The notes: generated by a model not told the origin, from the letters alone. DNA of 64,000 bases from Chitinophagaceae bacterium (GCA_016708765.1 JADJFD010000001.1:310001-374000), one strand, 5' to 3'; positions 37,750 to 46,009 are shown, numbered from the stretch's first letter. Translations and numbers: made by a program.

Positions 37750-38682
37750 ATGAGGATTAAAAATTTCCTGTTTGTACTTATTGCCGTTGCTACTCTTGCA
37801 AGTTGTGGAAAGACTACTTATCGTAAAACACCAGGCGGAATGCCTTACAAAGTGTATAGTGGAAGCGATACGCAAAGAATAGCTGTTGGTAATATCATCA
37901 AAGTTCATTTTACCAGAACAATCAAAGACAGCGTTGACTATACTACAACTGGTAGTCTGCCTGTTTATGTTCCTATTAGTGCTAACTCAACACCATATGA
38001 CCTTTCAGAAATATGGACAAAACTTAAAAAAGGTGACAGCGTTGTTGCAACACAAATGATGGACACTTTTATTATGCGTAATCCTCAACATCCTAACTTT
38101 TTAAGTGGACAATTTAAAAAAGGTGACAAAATTGTTATATCGTTAAAAATAATTGATGTGTTTGCATCTGATTCCCTTGCCCAATTAGACGAAGCAAAGC
38201 AGAAAAAAGAATGGGAATCAAAAGAAGGGGAAATAGTTGCAAAATATATAAAGGACAAAAATATTACCGCACAGAAAACAACTTCTGGTGTATATGTTGA
38301 AACACTTACACCTGGTACTGGAAACGTTGTTGGTACAGGAAAATATGTTTCAGTAAACTATACAGGAACTACATTTGGTGGATTTAAATTTGATAGTAAT
38401 ACCGATTCTGCATTCCAGCATGTTGCACCGTTGTCCTTTACTACAGCAAGTGGTGAAATGACCAAAGGCTTCGATGATGGTGTTCAAATGATGCGCAAAG
38501 GAGAACAAGCAAGAGTTTATGTGCCATCTTCTTTAGCTTACGGAGCTCAACCAAACCCCCAATCAGGTATTAAGCCTTATGAAAATTTGATATTTGATAT
38601 AGTTGTGCTGGACATAAAGGATAAAGCCCCACCGCCGCCGCCTGCTCCCGTTCAGGCTCCTCAGCAAATGCCACAGCAATAA
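37750..38682 (+). CDS. FKBP-type peptidyl-prolyl isomerase lipoprotein
   Basis: The 310-residue product starts at ATG 37750, which opens a lipoprotein signal (lipobox ATLASC); the longer frame from 37711 overlaps nrnA. Residues ~35-150 form a diverged FKBP-like domain (VGNIIKVHFTRTIKDS, LKKGDSVVATQMMD). Residues ~185-300 are a canonical FKBP domain (VSVNYTGTTFGGFKFDS, MTKGFDDGVQMMRKGEQA, VYVPSSLAYG). The tail is Pro/Gln-rich. It likely assists folding of periplasmic or surface proteins. Operonic with nrnA. Confidence 0.88.
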   Translation: MRIKNFLFVLIAVATLASCGKTTYRKTPGGMPYKVYSGSDTQRIAVGNIIKVHFTRTIKDSVDYTTTGSLPVYVPISANSTPYDLSEIWTKLKKGDSVVATQMMDTFIMRNPQHPNFLSGQFKKGDKIVISLKIIDVFASDSLAQLDEAKQKKEWESKEGEIVAKYIKDKNITAQKTTSGVYVETLTPGTGNVVGTGKYVSVNYTGTTFGGFKFDSNTDSAFQHVAPLSFTTASGEMTKGFDDGVQMMRKGEQARVYVPSSLAYGAQPNPQSGIKPYENLIFDIVVLDIKDKAPPPPPAPVQAPQQMPQQ

Positions 38683-38737
38683 ATTGATTTAAAGCAAGGC
38701 TAAAATATCTATTGAATCAAAAAATAAAAGAACTTTG

Positions 38738-38767
38738 TACCCGTCTCATTGAGGCGGGTATTTTTTT
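38738..38767 (+). terminator. Terminator after the FKBP gene
   Basis: An 8-bp stem (cccgtctc/gaggcggg, one G-U) with a 3-nt loop is followed by a T run (38761-38767). Confidence 0.85.
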
Positions 38768-38867
38768 AAGGCTCCGTTTTTAATCCAATGTCAGCGCCGT
38801 ACCCTTTTGGGAATAAAGTTCTTAATAAGTTTGCCTAACTTTTTTTATTGTCAAATAAGGAAATTCG

Positions 38868-38966
38868 TACTTTTAGGAACCTGACTGTTTTTACAGTGAT
38901 TAAGGTAACGATTACAATGTCATGAGGAAAGGGTTTCGCAGCAATGTGAAGCCTTTTTCTTTTTAG
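38868..38966 (+). ncRNA. Candidate small RNA upstream of a second terminator
   Basis: In the 280-bp gap between FKBP and folP, after the FKBP terminator, a promoter-like TACTTTTA (38868-38875) with TTG about 17 bp upstream precedes ~80 nt without a reading frame. This ends in a bulged hairpin (aaagg-g-tttcgc/gtgaagccttt) and a broken T run (38954-38964). The arrangement suits a short transcript convergent with folP. No known RNA family is recognised. Confidence 0.3.
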
Positions 38967-39793
38967 TGATGTTGATAGGCAGAAATAAGGTTAATTGTTT
39001 CTACTGCTTCTTTTACATCATGCACCCTGAGAATACTGGCTCCATTTAATAAACCGGTAGAATGCAAGGCCGTTGTTCCGTTCAAAGAATCTTCAACAGA
39101 AATGTTTAGTGTTTTATAGATAAACGATTTTCTGGAAATGCCCAGCAAAATAGGAGAGTTTAGCATTTTAAAAACAGAAAGATTACGGAGCAATTCAAAA
39201 TTTTGCTGAATCGTTTTTCCAAAACCAAAACCTGGATCTATAATAATGTCTTTAATGCCCAACTTTTTAAGTTCATTAGTTTTTTGAATAAAAAGATCAA
39301 GAATTTCTCTGTTTACATTTTCATACACCGGTTCCTGCTGCATGGTTTGTGGTGTTCCTTGCATATGCATCAAAACATATGGAACATTTAATGATGCTAC
39401 TGTTGAAATCATTTCAGCATCCATACTTCCGGCAGATACATCATTAACTATTGATGCGCCTACGGCAACGGCTTCTTTGGCGACTAATGAATAATAAGTA
39501 TCAATAGAAATAAAAGCTTCGGGGAAGTTTGTCTGAATAGCTTTAATCGAGGCAATTACTCTTTTCAATTCATCCTCTGCTGTCAGTTTTTCACTACCAG
39601 GTCTTGTACTCTGGCCACCAATATCAAGTATCGTGGCACCTTCCTTAAGCATTTGTTCAGCTTTCTTTAAAACAGCATCAGTATTCTGTTGGCGACTATC
39701 ACCGTAAAAAGAATCCGGCGTAGCATTAATAATGCCCATTACAATGGGTTTATCAATTACCAGCAATCTTCCTTTACAATTCAGTGTAAACAT
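38963..39793 (-). CDS. folP: Dihydropteroate synthase
   Basis: Condenses 6-hydroxymethyl-dihydropterin diphosphate with p-aminobenzoate in folate synthesis and is the target of sulphonamides. The 276-residue product has the motifs VMGIINATPDSFYGDSR, GATILDIGGQSTRPGSE, SIDTYYSLVAKEAV, IVNDVSAG, LMHMQGTP, IIDPGFGFGKTIQQN, GISRKSFI and LRVHDVKEA. A TAtcTTTA -7-like box is at 39820-39827. Single gene, divergent from DUF1599. Confidence 0.95.
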   Translation of the reverse strand: MFTLNCKGRLLVIDKPIVMGIINATPDSFYGDSRQQNTDAVLKKAEQMLKEGATILDIGGQSTRPGSEKLTAEDELKRVIASIKAIQTNFPEAFISIDTYYSLVAKEAVAVGASIVNDVSAGSMDAEMISTVASLNVPYVLMHMQGTPQTMQQEPVYENVNREILDLFIQKTNELKKLGIKDIIIDPGFGFGKTIQQNFELLRNLSVFKMLNSPILLGISRKSFIYKTLNISVEDSLNGTTALHSTGLLNGASILRVHDVKEAVETINLISAYQHH

Positions 39794-39909
39794 TAGCCTT
39801 AGTTCGTTATTTTTGGGACTAAAGATAAAGAGAACAGGGGAGTGGCGAAATTAAAAGGGCAATTAATAATATAAGCCCCATTCACTACTCACTATTTACC
39901 ATTCAAAAT

Positions 39910-40440
39910 ATGACATCAACAAATACACAATACGACGAAGCGATTCATTCCTGTAAAGAAATATTTCTAAAGAAATCGAATGACTACGGTACTGCCTGGA
40001 GAGTGTTAAGAACCATTTCAATCGTTGACCAGATATTTATCAAAGCTCAACGAATCCGCACCATTCAGGAAAAGAAGGAGCAGAAAATTCTGGATGACGT
40101 TTCTGGTGAATTTAAAGGCATTATCAACTATGCTGTTATCGGTTTAATTCAATTAGAACTGCCAGCAGATGCGCCTGAAGAAATGAAAATTGATGAAGTA
40201 TCAAAACTATTTGATAAAAATGTCGCTATTGCTAAAAGACTGATGGAAGATAAAAACCATGATTACGGCGAAGCATGGCGGAGTATGAGCCAGCAAAGTT
40301 TTGTGGATCTGATATTGATGAAACTCCAACGTATTCGTCAGATATTGAATAATGATGGTAAAACAATTATGAGTGAAGGAATTGATGCCAACTATCTTGA
40401 TATAGTAAACTATGCAGTATTCGCATTAATACTTATGTAA
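39910..40440 (+). CDS. DUF1599 protein with internal duplication
   Basis: The 176-residue product has two homologous halves: NDYGTAWRVLRTISIVDQIF ... EFKGIINYAVIGLI, and HDYGEAWRSMSQQSFVDLIL ... NYLDIVNYAVFALI. Each half has an all-alpha core with a D-Y-G-x-A-W motif. DUF1599 is related in fold to nucleotide-processing all-alpha families, but its activity is not established. BT_3928-like and ABC-permease genes follow on the same strand. Confidence 0.85.
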   Translation: MTSTNTQYDEAIHSCKEIFLKKSNDYGTAWRVLRTISIVDQIFIKAQRIRTIQEKKEQKILDDVSGEFKGIINYAVIGLIQLELPADAPEEMKIDEVSKLFDKNVAIAKRLMEDKNHDYGEAWRSMSQQSFVDLILMKLQRIRQILNNDGKTIMSEGIDANYLDIVNYAVFALILM

Positions 40441-40539
40441 TATGAAATGAGTCATAAAAAATTATAGAGTAATTTATACTTTACGATAAGAATTTTTTAT
40501 GACGAATTCCATGTGGCAACATTAAATAAATAATAACAC

Positions 40540-41739
40540 ATGAAAATTGCAGTAACGGTTATCAGAATTATTGTTGGGCTACTTTTCGTTTTCTCCGGAT
40601 TGGTAAAAGCTAACGATCCATTGGGATTAAGCTACAAGATGCAGGAGTTTTTTGAGATATGGAATTTGCATCAATTCAATTCATGGACATTGTTGATGTC
40701 CGTTTTAATGAATGCTTTTGAAATAATTGCCGGTACTGCTTTAATAGTGGGCTGGAGAATAAAACTCTTTAGCTGGCTTTTATTATTATTAATCGTCTTC
40801 TTTACTTTCCTAACAGGCTATACATATATCACAGGAATGCCGAAGAACTGCGGTTGCTTTGGAGATTGCCTGCCTATCAGTTCTAAAACTTCTTTCTTAA
40901 AAGATGTTGCGTTGACTATAATGATTGTTTTCCTTTTCTGGAAACAGAAATATATAAAACCGTTTCTTTCCAACAGTTTTACTACTATCAAAATGATTGC
41001 TGTAACCATCTTCGCATTTGGTTTTCAATGGTACACCTTAAATTATATGCCGGTAGTTGATTGTATGCCATTTAAAGTTGGTAATAATATTCCAGAAAAA
41101 ATGAAAATGCCGCCCAATGCAATTCCAGATAGTACGGTTATCACTTTTGTCTATGATAAAAACGGACAGACGGTTGAGTTTACGGCAACAGATTTCCCTG
41201 CTGATTTTAAAGTGCCACCTTATAAATTGATTAAGCGTTACGATAAAATAATACGAAAAGGAAGTAATAACGAACCACCAATAAAAGGTTTTGCATTATC
41301 CGGAGAAAGTAAAATTGATTCTACTGCGATTGTGTTAAGTCAGCCTTATGCTATTTTATTATTCATTGAGAATTTTTCAATTCCTGTTTCCAAATGGGAT
41401 AAGAAGTTTGCTGAAGTTTATGCAGCAGCCAAAGAAAAAAATATTCCTGTTTACATAGTAACAAGCCAGCCAGATATTGCTGCAAAAGAAATTACTAAAA
41501 CAGCTTTTGCTGATATTATAATTCTAAGCTGCGACTTCACTGCCGTAAGAACTGCGGCAAGAGTAAGTCCCAATTTATATTTATTAAAAGAAGGAACAAT
41601 CTTAAATAAATGGAGCCGCTCTGGATTTGGTTCTGCTTTAAAAAGTATTGAACCAATAACAGCACTCCCCAAAAAAGAAGTACCGATTATTGATACCACT
41701 ATAAATATTGATCCTATTGACAGCCTGAATAATAATTAG
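40540..41739 (+). CDS. BT_3928-family DoxX/MauE-type membrane protein
   Basis: The 399-residue product has four N-terminal membrane segments of the DoxX/MauE type (IRIIVGLLFVFSGLVKANDP, LLMSVLMNAFEIIAGTALIV, FSWLLLLLIVFFTFLTGY) with a CGCFGDC motif after the third, as in MauE-like redox proteins. The C-terminal ~200 residues are periplasmic with a thioredoxin-like pattern (YAILLFIENFS, IPVYIVTSQPD) but no CxxC. It may help electron or disulphide transfer. It is 19 bp upstream of the permease gene, likely co-transcribed. Confidence 0.8.
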   Translation: MKIAVTVIRIIVGLLFVFSGLVKANDPLGLSYKMQEFFEIWNLHQFNSWTLLMSVLMNAFEIIAGTALIVGWRIKLFSWLLLLLIVFFTFLTGYTYITGMPKNCGCFGDCLPISSKTSFLKDVALTIMIVFLFWKQKYIKPFLSNSFTTIKMIAVTIFAFGFQWYTLNYMPVVDCMPFKVGNNIPEKMKMPPNAIPDSTVITFVYDKNGQTVEFTATDFPADFKVPPYKLIKRYDKIIRKGSNNEPPIKGFALSGESKIDSTAIVLSQPYAILLFIENFSIPVSKWDKKFAEVYAAAKEKNIPVYIVTSQPDIAAKEITKTAFADIIILSCDFTAVRTAARVSPNLYLLKEGTILNKWSRSGFGSALKSIEPITALPKKEVPIIDTTINIDPIDSLNNN

Positions 41740-41758
41740 AAAAAAGTAACCAACATAC

Positions 41759-42805
41759 ATGTTAAAATTCATCATCAAAAAATCTTTATACGGCCTTTTG
41801 GTTCTGGTGGGAGTGGTGGTGCTGGTGTTTTTCTTGTTCCAGGGTTTTGGTGATCCATCCAGATTGGTGATGGGACAATCAGGTGACTCTGCTACACAAG
41901 CCAATATTAAAAAAGAATTATATCTCGATCAGCCAAAATGGAAACAGTTTGTATATTACCTCAATGATGTTTCCCCAATTTGCTTTCATAGCAAATCTGA
42001 AATTGAAAAGAAGAAATTAAAAGGTTTTTTTATTGGCGGCGAAACAAAATTTGGAATAAAAGTTCCATATCTCCGAACATCTTATCAAACAAAAAGGCCA
42101 GTGTGGAATGTTTTAATGCAAGCCTTACCGGGAACATTGATGCTCGCAATCGCAGCCATGGTCATTGCCATATTGATTGGCATTCCGTTGGGAGTAATGG
42201 CTGCTGTAAAACAAAATACCTGGCTGGATACTTCAGCCATCTTTTCAAGTATCGTTGGTATTTCTGCCCCGTCTTTTTTTACGGGGATAATCATGGTATA
42301 TATTTTTGGTTTTGTGCTGAGCGATTGGACAGGTTTACATATTGCAGGAAACTGGTTTGTGATTGATGATGATGGAAACAAACGGTTGACGATGCAAAAT
42401 CTTATTCTACCTGCGGTAACATTGGGTATTCGTCCGTTGGCAATTATTACACAGCTTACAAGAAGTGCCATGCTTGATGTATTAGATCAGGATTATATCC
42501 GCACAGCCTATGCAAAAGGATTAAGCAAAAGACAGGTTATCTGGAAACATGGCTTACGCAATGCACTGAATCCTGTAATTACCGCCATCACTGGTTGGTT
42601 TGCAGAGTTGCTTGCCGGAGCGTTCTTTGTAGAATATATTTTCGGCTGGCAGGGGATAGGAAAAGTTACGGTGGATGCCTTGGAGAAACTGGATTATCCT
42701 GTTGTGATGGGATCTGTTTTAGTAGCCGCTACTTTTTTCATTCTAATAAATATTCTGGCGGATATTCTTTATGGCGTTGTTGATCCGAGGGTGAGGGTTG
42801 AATAA
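41759..42805 (+). CDS. ABC transporter permease, DppB/OppB type
   Basis: The 348-residue product has six membrane segments and a large periplasmic loop after the first. The family loop is LTRSAMLDVLDQDYIRTAYAKGL, followed by ALNPVITAITGWFAELLAGAFFVEYIF and VVDPRVR at the end. It forms half of a peptide/nickel-type uptake channel. The partner permease, ATPases and binding protein are not adjacent, so they must be encoded elsewhere, a common layout in Bacteroidota. Confidence 0.88.
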   Translation: MLKFIIKKSLYGLLVLVGVVVLVFFLFQGFGDPSRLVMGQSGDSATQANIKKELYLDQPKWKQFVYYLNDVSPICFHSKSEIEKKKLKGFFIGGETKFGIKVPYLRTSYQTKRPVWNVLMQALPGTLMLAIAAMVIAILIGIPLGVMAAVKQNTWLDTSAIFSSIVGISAPSFFTGIIMVYIFGFVLSDWTGLHIAGNWFVIDDDGNKRLTMQNLILPAVTLGIRPLAIITQLTRSAMLDVLDQDYIRTAYAKGLSKRQVIWKHGLRNALNPVITAITGWFAELLAGAFFVEYIFGWQGIGKVTVDALEKLDYPVVMGSVLVAATFFILINILADILYGVVDPRVRVE

Positions 42806-42814
42806 AATCATATT

Positions 42815-43290
42815 ATGAGAACCATTCTTTTATTATTTGCTTTTTCTATTGTAAGCTGCAAAGCAAAAGTAGTTACACATATTAACATTATGATAATGGT
42901 TCCAAGGAAAGTGAAATTGATATGGAAAGAAACATGAAAGAAGGGTTGAATATTCTATACTATGAAAATGGACAAGTTAAACAAAAAGGAATTTGGAGAA
43001 AAGATAGACAGGAAGGATTATGGAAGTTTTATTATGAAACTGGAAATCTATCTGCAGACGTATGGTTCAAAAATGGAGTACAGGAAGGTAAGAGTATTTT
43101 TTACTATCCAAATGGCAATAAGTCATCTGAATCATTTTTTGAATTTGGAAAAATAAATGGTGAAACATTACTGTATTACGAAGATGGAGTTATAAAAGAA
43201 ATTTCATACTGGAAAGAAAATAAATTGAATGGCCTTCAAATACTTTATGACACATTAGGAAAGGAAGTAAAAAGAAATAATAATAAATAA
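42815..43290 (+). pseudogene. YwqK/MORN-like repeat lipoprotein, frameshifted
   Basis: ATG 42815 starts a lipoprotein signal (MRTILLLFAFSIVSC). The frame breaks at AA 42884-42885; one extra A gives THIKHYDNGSKESEIDMERN and a ~158-residue protein. The body is ~22-residue MORN/YwqK repeats (GLNILYYENGQVKQKGIW, GLWKFYYETGNLSADVW, GKSIFYYPNGNKSSESFF, GETLLYYEDGVIKEISYW, GLQILYDTLGKEV). It probably forms a beta-sheet surface. Function unknown. Confidence 0.7.
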
Positions 43291-43296
43291 GAATAG

Positions 43297-43578
43297 TTAC
43301 TGAATTATTACCTCATTCACCACTTTCTGCTTCAACGCTTCATTTACTCTTTGTTTAATTTTTTCTTTCTGGTACATCAACTCATTTTTCAGCGGGGCAA
43401 CATGAGTAGTGATGAATAATTTATCACCAATGATCTGGAGTTTGTCGGTGTAACGGGCTACTGTTTTTCCCATGATTTCTTCCCACACATCTTCAATCTG
43501 CAATGCTTGAATGCCGCCTTTAATCCGGCTGCCATCCAGAAATTTTTTCATTGCATCACCAATAGAATATTCACCCAT
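43297..43578 (-). CDS. DUF721 protein
   Basis: The 93-residue product matches DUF721: YSIGDAMKKFLDG, VWEEIMGKTVARYTDKL and LFITTHVAPLKNELMYQKE. The family resembles KH-type nucleic-acid-binding folds and is often next to recF in Bacteroidota. Here recF is on the same strand, upstream, but separated by ~900 bp of mobile-looking DNA. A TAacTTTG -7 box lies only 5 bp before the start codon. Confidence 0.88.
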   Translation of the reverse strand: MGEYSIGDAMKKFLDGSRIKGGIQALQIEDVWEEIMGKTVARYTDKLQIIGDKLFITTHVAPLKNELMYQKEKIKQRVNEALKQKVVNEVIIQ

Positions 43579-43583
43579 GAGGG

Positions 43584-43591
43584 CAAAGTTA
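43584..43591 (-). promoter_or_regulatory. -7 box for the DUF721 gene
   Basis: On the minus strand TAACTTTG is a perfect TAnnTTTG match immediately before CCCTC-ATG, implying a very short leader. It may have been created or kept after the element insertion separated this gene from recF. Confidence 0.5.
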
Positions 43592-43642
43592 CAGGTTTTA
43601 GTTTGTCATGCCGAGGTACAGCCTGTCCCAAATCAAGTTTGT

Positions 43643-43953
43643 GTATTTGTCACTCCGACGATAGGAGGAGTCTCAAACTTTTCGAACTTTAAATTAATTC
43701 AAACCCTATGAGATATGACTCCTTCGTCGGCAAAGCAAAAAACAAGCTCGGGTATTTGTCACTCCGACGATAGGAGGAGTCTCATACTTTTCAAATATTC
43801 AATTGATTCTAATTCTTTGAGATGCCTCCTTCGTCGGCAAAACAAAAACCAAGCTCGGGTATTTGTGACTCCGACGATAGGAGGAGTCTCAAACTTTTCA
43901 AGGATTCAATTGATTCTAATTCTTTGAGATGCCTCGTACCTCGGCAAGACAAA
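43643..43953. repeat. Three tandem ~107-bp hairpin-forming repeats
   Basis: Units start at about 43643, 43752 and 43859, each with gtatttgt(c/g)actccgacg. In each, a left arm (tttgtcactccgacgatagg then aggagtctcaaa) is inverted in the right arm (tttgagatgcctcc then ttcgtcggcaaaacaaa), so each unit can fold into a long imperfect stem of ~30 bp around a ~40-50-nt loop (attcaattgattctaattc). The units are near-identical in the arms and looser in the loop. Confidence 0.8.
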
Positions 43954-43992
43954 AAATGTTACGAAAGAGTACTTCGTCGACTTGACTAAAGA

Positions 43993-44337
43993 CTATTCTC
44001 TTTTATTCACTTCCTTTGGCGGCCAGCCATCACAAATAGAAGGATTTAAAAAAGTCCAGTCAGGATTCATTGTTTTTATTAGGTCAAGTTTCTTTTGCCT
44101 TCTCCAGCCTTTTATTTCCTTTTCCCTTGCAATAGCGTTGTTGATGTAAGTGAAATACTCGTAGAAGACCAGATTATAGCAATAATATTTTCCAGCAAAT
44201 GTTTTAGTTTGACCTCTGTTATCCCAGTGTTCAGTTATTCGTTGTGGGAGATTATTGGTTACTCCTGTATATAAAACGGTTCTTTCTGCATTTGTAACTA
44301 TATACACATAATAATGATGTTGTTTTAAAATATGCAT
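43993..44337 (-). CDS. Solo GIY-YIG endonuclease-domain protein
   Basis: The 114-residue product is almost only the GIY-YIG domain: YYVYIVTNAERTVLYTGVTN (YVY-x-YTG as the GIY-YIG pair), LPQRITEHWDNRG (catalytic Arg region), YYCYNLVFYEYF, AIAREKEIKGWRRQKKLDLI (catalytic Glu region) and MNPDW. It belongs to the UPF0213-like group that is abundant in Bacteroidota. No DNA-recognition domain is present. It lies within a TIR-bounded block surrounded by hairpin repeats, so a role in moving or processing those repeats is a reasonable hypothesis. Confidence 0.88.
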   Translation of the reverse strand: MHILKQHHYYVYIVTNAERTVLYTGVTNNLPQRITEHWDNRGQTKTFAGKYYCYNLVFYEYFTYINNAIAREKEIKGWRRQKKLDLIKTMNPDWTFLNPSICDGWPPKEVNKRE

Positions 44338-44381
44338 GTATAAACATTATATTTTGAGATGTCTACTCGAATATAGTTTGG

Positions 44382-44495
44382 GTATTTGTCACTCCGATAC
44401 TTCCTTTGTCAATACAAGCTTTGAAGGAGTCGCAAACACTTCGATATTTTATTACTTTTAATTCTCTGAGATGCCTCGTCCCTCGGCATGACAAA
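44382..44495. repeat. Fourth hairpin repeat, on the other side of the GIY-YIG gene
   Basis: It has the same orientation as the tandem three: gtatttgtcactccga starts the left arm, and ctgagatgcctcgtccctcg begins the right arm, which ends in gcatgacaaa. The left arm is interrupted by ~24 nt (tacttcctttgtcaatacaag then cttt) before gaaggagtcgcaaac. Its right end is the right TIR of the whole module. Confidence 0.7.
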
Positions 44496-44502
44496 CTCAA
44501 GC

Positions 44503-45585
44503 CTACAACCCTATCAACTGAAACTCAATTCCCAACTCCTTCAAGTGAGAACTTAACCTTTCCTCATTCGTATCGGTAATAAAAACCTGCCCTTCATTTT
44601 CTTTGCAAACCTTATTCAGCAGATTACTTATCCTGTCTTCGTCCAATTTTTCAAAAACATCATCCAGCAAAAGGAGGGGAGCAAACTTTTTTTCTTTCTT
44701 TAATATTTCCAGTTCAGCAAGCTTCAATGCAAATAATAAACTTTTCCGCTGTCCTTGTGAAGCAATCGTTTTAAAAGATTGATTACCCAGTTTTATTTCA
44801 AGATCATCCCGATGCACACCGGATGTTGTCCGTTGTGCCATGCAATCTTTATTTCGGTTTAGTTTTAATAATTCTGCAAACTCTGCTTGCAATAATTCAC
44901 TTTCGTAGAACAAGTTTACATTCTCATCCTTCTGAGAAATTTCGTTGTATAAGTTTTTAACCAATGGCAAATAAAAAATCAAAAACTCTTTTCTCCTATC
45001 AAAAATATAATCACCCGATTTTATCAATTGCTCATCCAGCACATCTAATAAAGCAAAATTCTTATTTCCTGTTTCAAAAAAAGATTTTAATAATGAGTTT
45101 CGCTGTTCTATTATTTTTTTATAAACAATCAGGTGCTGCATATACTCACTATCCAACTGGCAAAGCAATAAATCTAAAAAAGTTCTTCTAGCTCTACTAT
45201 CACCAGTTATCAATTCAGCATCATCCGGAGCAATAACCACACAAGGATAGCGGCCGATATGCTGTGAGAATTTATCGTACTGATTATCGTCTACAGAAAA
45301 TTCTTTTTTACCAGTTTCCCGGAGTATGCAAACTGCTTTTTCTTGTTTATCAAACAACTCCATATTTCCTTCTACACGAAAACCAGCATTGCCGTGTAAC
45401 ACATTGTTTGCATCCTGTCTTGTAAAATAACTTTTTGTAAAACAGAGATAATGAATGGCATCCAACAGGTTTGTTTTACCAACTCCATTGTTGCCACAAA
45501 TACCTACAATACGATTCGTAAAATCAAACGAACGGTTTGTATAATTTTTAAATTGTAGTAATGATATGGAATGCAGTTGCAGCAT
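44503..45585 (-). CDS. recF: DNA recombination and repair protein RecF
   Basis: An SMC-like ATPase that loads RecA at single-strand gaps with RecO and RecR. The 360-residue product has Walker A GICGNNGVGKTNLLDAIHYL, the central coiled region, the ABC signature TIASQGQRKSLLFALKLAE, and Walker B PLLLLDDVFEKLDEDR, followed by QVFITDTN. Full length. Normally it neighbours DUF721; here an ~0.9-kb repeat module lies between them. Confidence 0.93.
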   Translation of the reverse strand: MLQLHSISLLQFKNYTNRSFDFTNRIVGICGNNGVGKTNLLDAIHYLCFTKSYFTRQDANNVLHGNAGFRVEGNMELFDKQEKAVCILRETGKKEFSVDDNQYDKFSQHIGRYPCVVIAPDDAELITGDSRARRTFLDLLLCQLDSEYMQHLIVYKKIIEQRNSLLKSFFETGNKNFALLDVLDEQLIKSGDYIFDRRKEFLIFYLPLVKNLYNEISQKDENVNLFYESELLQAEFAELLKLNRNKDCMAQRTTSGVHRDDLEIKLGNQSFKTIASQGQRKSLLFALKLAELEILKKEKKFAPLLLLDDVFEKLDEDRISNLLNKVCKENEGQVFITDTNEERLSSHLKELGIEFQLIGL

Positions 45586-45669
45586 TAATATGCGATATAA
45601 ACTCTTGAATAAAAAAATGGTTGATTAACGCCCAAGTTAAATTATTACAGAGCAAGGAGAATTCGGGCT

Positions 45670-45933
45670 TTATCTGTGGGTGAATTTTTTATCAATCAGG
45701 TTTTGATAAAGGTTTTCAATTTCATTTGTTCGGATGTAAACCTGTCCATAATTTTCCTTAGGCTCAAGAGCTTTGAATTCAAAAAAATGAATCTGTATGC
45801 TGTCTTTTTCCACTATCAGGTATTCTTTATAATCTTCCGCACCGGCGTCTATAAATCCAAGCTTATTTATATAGTAATCTTTTGTAATTGCTTTATTTCG
45901 CATTGGCAATTTTGGATTGATATCGGTAAGCAT
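45670..45933 (-). pseudogene. Glyoxalase/bleomycin-resistance-like protein, C-terminus lost
   Basis: The 87-residue product begins MLTDINPKLPMRNKAITKDY, then YYINKLGFIDAGAEDYKEY and IQIHFFEFKALEPKENYGQV, the usual VOC half. Full-length relatives have ~30 more residues ending in EFSLLDPDNNLLTFG. In the next frame after the stop, remnants (IHPQIKPEFSLLCNNLTW) of that ending can be read, but with several gaps, so one base will not repair it. It is probably decayed. Confidence 0.6.
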
Positions 45934-46009
45934 TTTAGTCTAAATTATTTTCAATTATAGAATGATTGTTTAATTAATCGAGGCTGGAAATAATTCCAGC
46001 CATTATCTT

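Larger units (their letters stand above)
43600..44497. mobile_element. TIR-bounded module with GIY-YIG gene and hairpin repeats
   Basis: The 17-bp ends AGTTTGTCATGCCGAGG (43600-43616) and CCTCGGCATGACAAACT (44481-44497) are perfect inverted repeats enclosing 898 bp. Inside lie three tandem ~107-bp repeats (43643-43953), a GIY-YIG gene (43993-44337) and a fourth repeat (44382-44495). The repeats' own arms resemble the outer ends (tttgtcactccga and tcggcaaaacaaa). No target-site duplication is evident. No transposase other than the GIY-YIG protein is present. Mobility is inferred, not shown. Confidence 0.6.

Noticed and set aside
41759..42805. A complete peptide ABC transporter operon
   Set aside because: Only one permease is present; neighbours are a BT_3928-like protein and a YwqK-like lipoprotein.
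43643..43953. Repeats that might be a CRISPR array
   Set aside because: The units are ~107 bp and adjacent, with long inverted arms, no unique spacers of even length and no cas genes.
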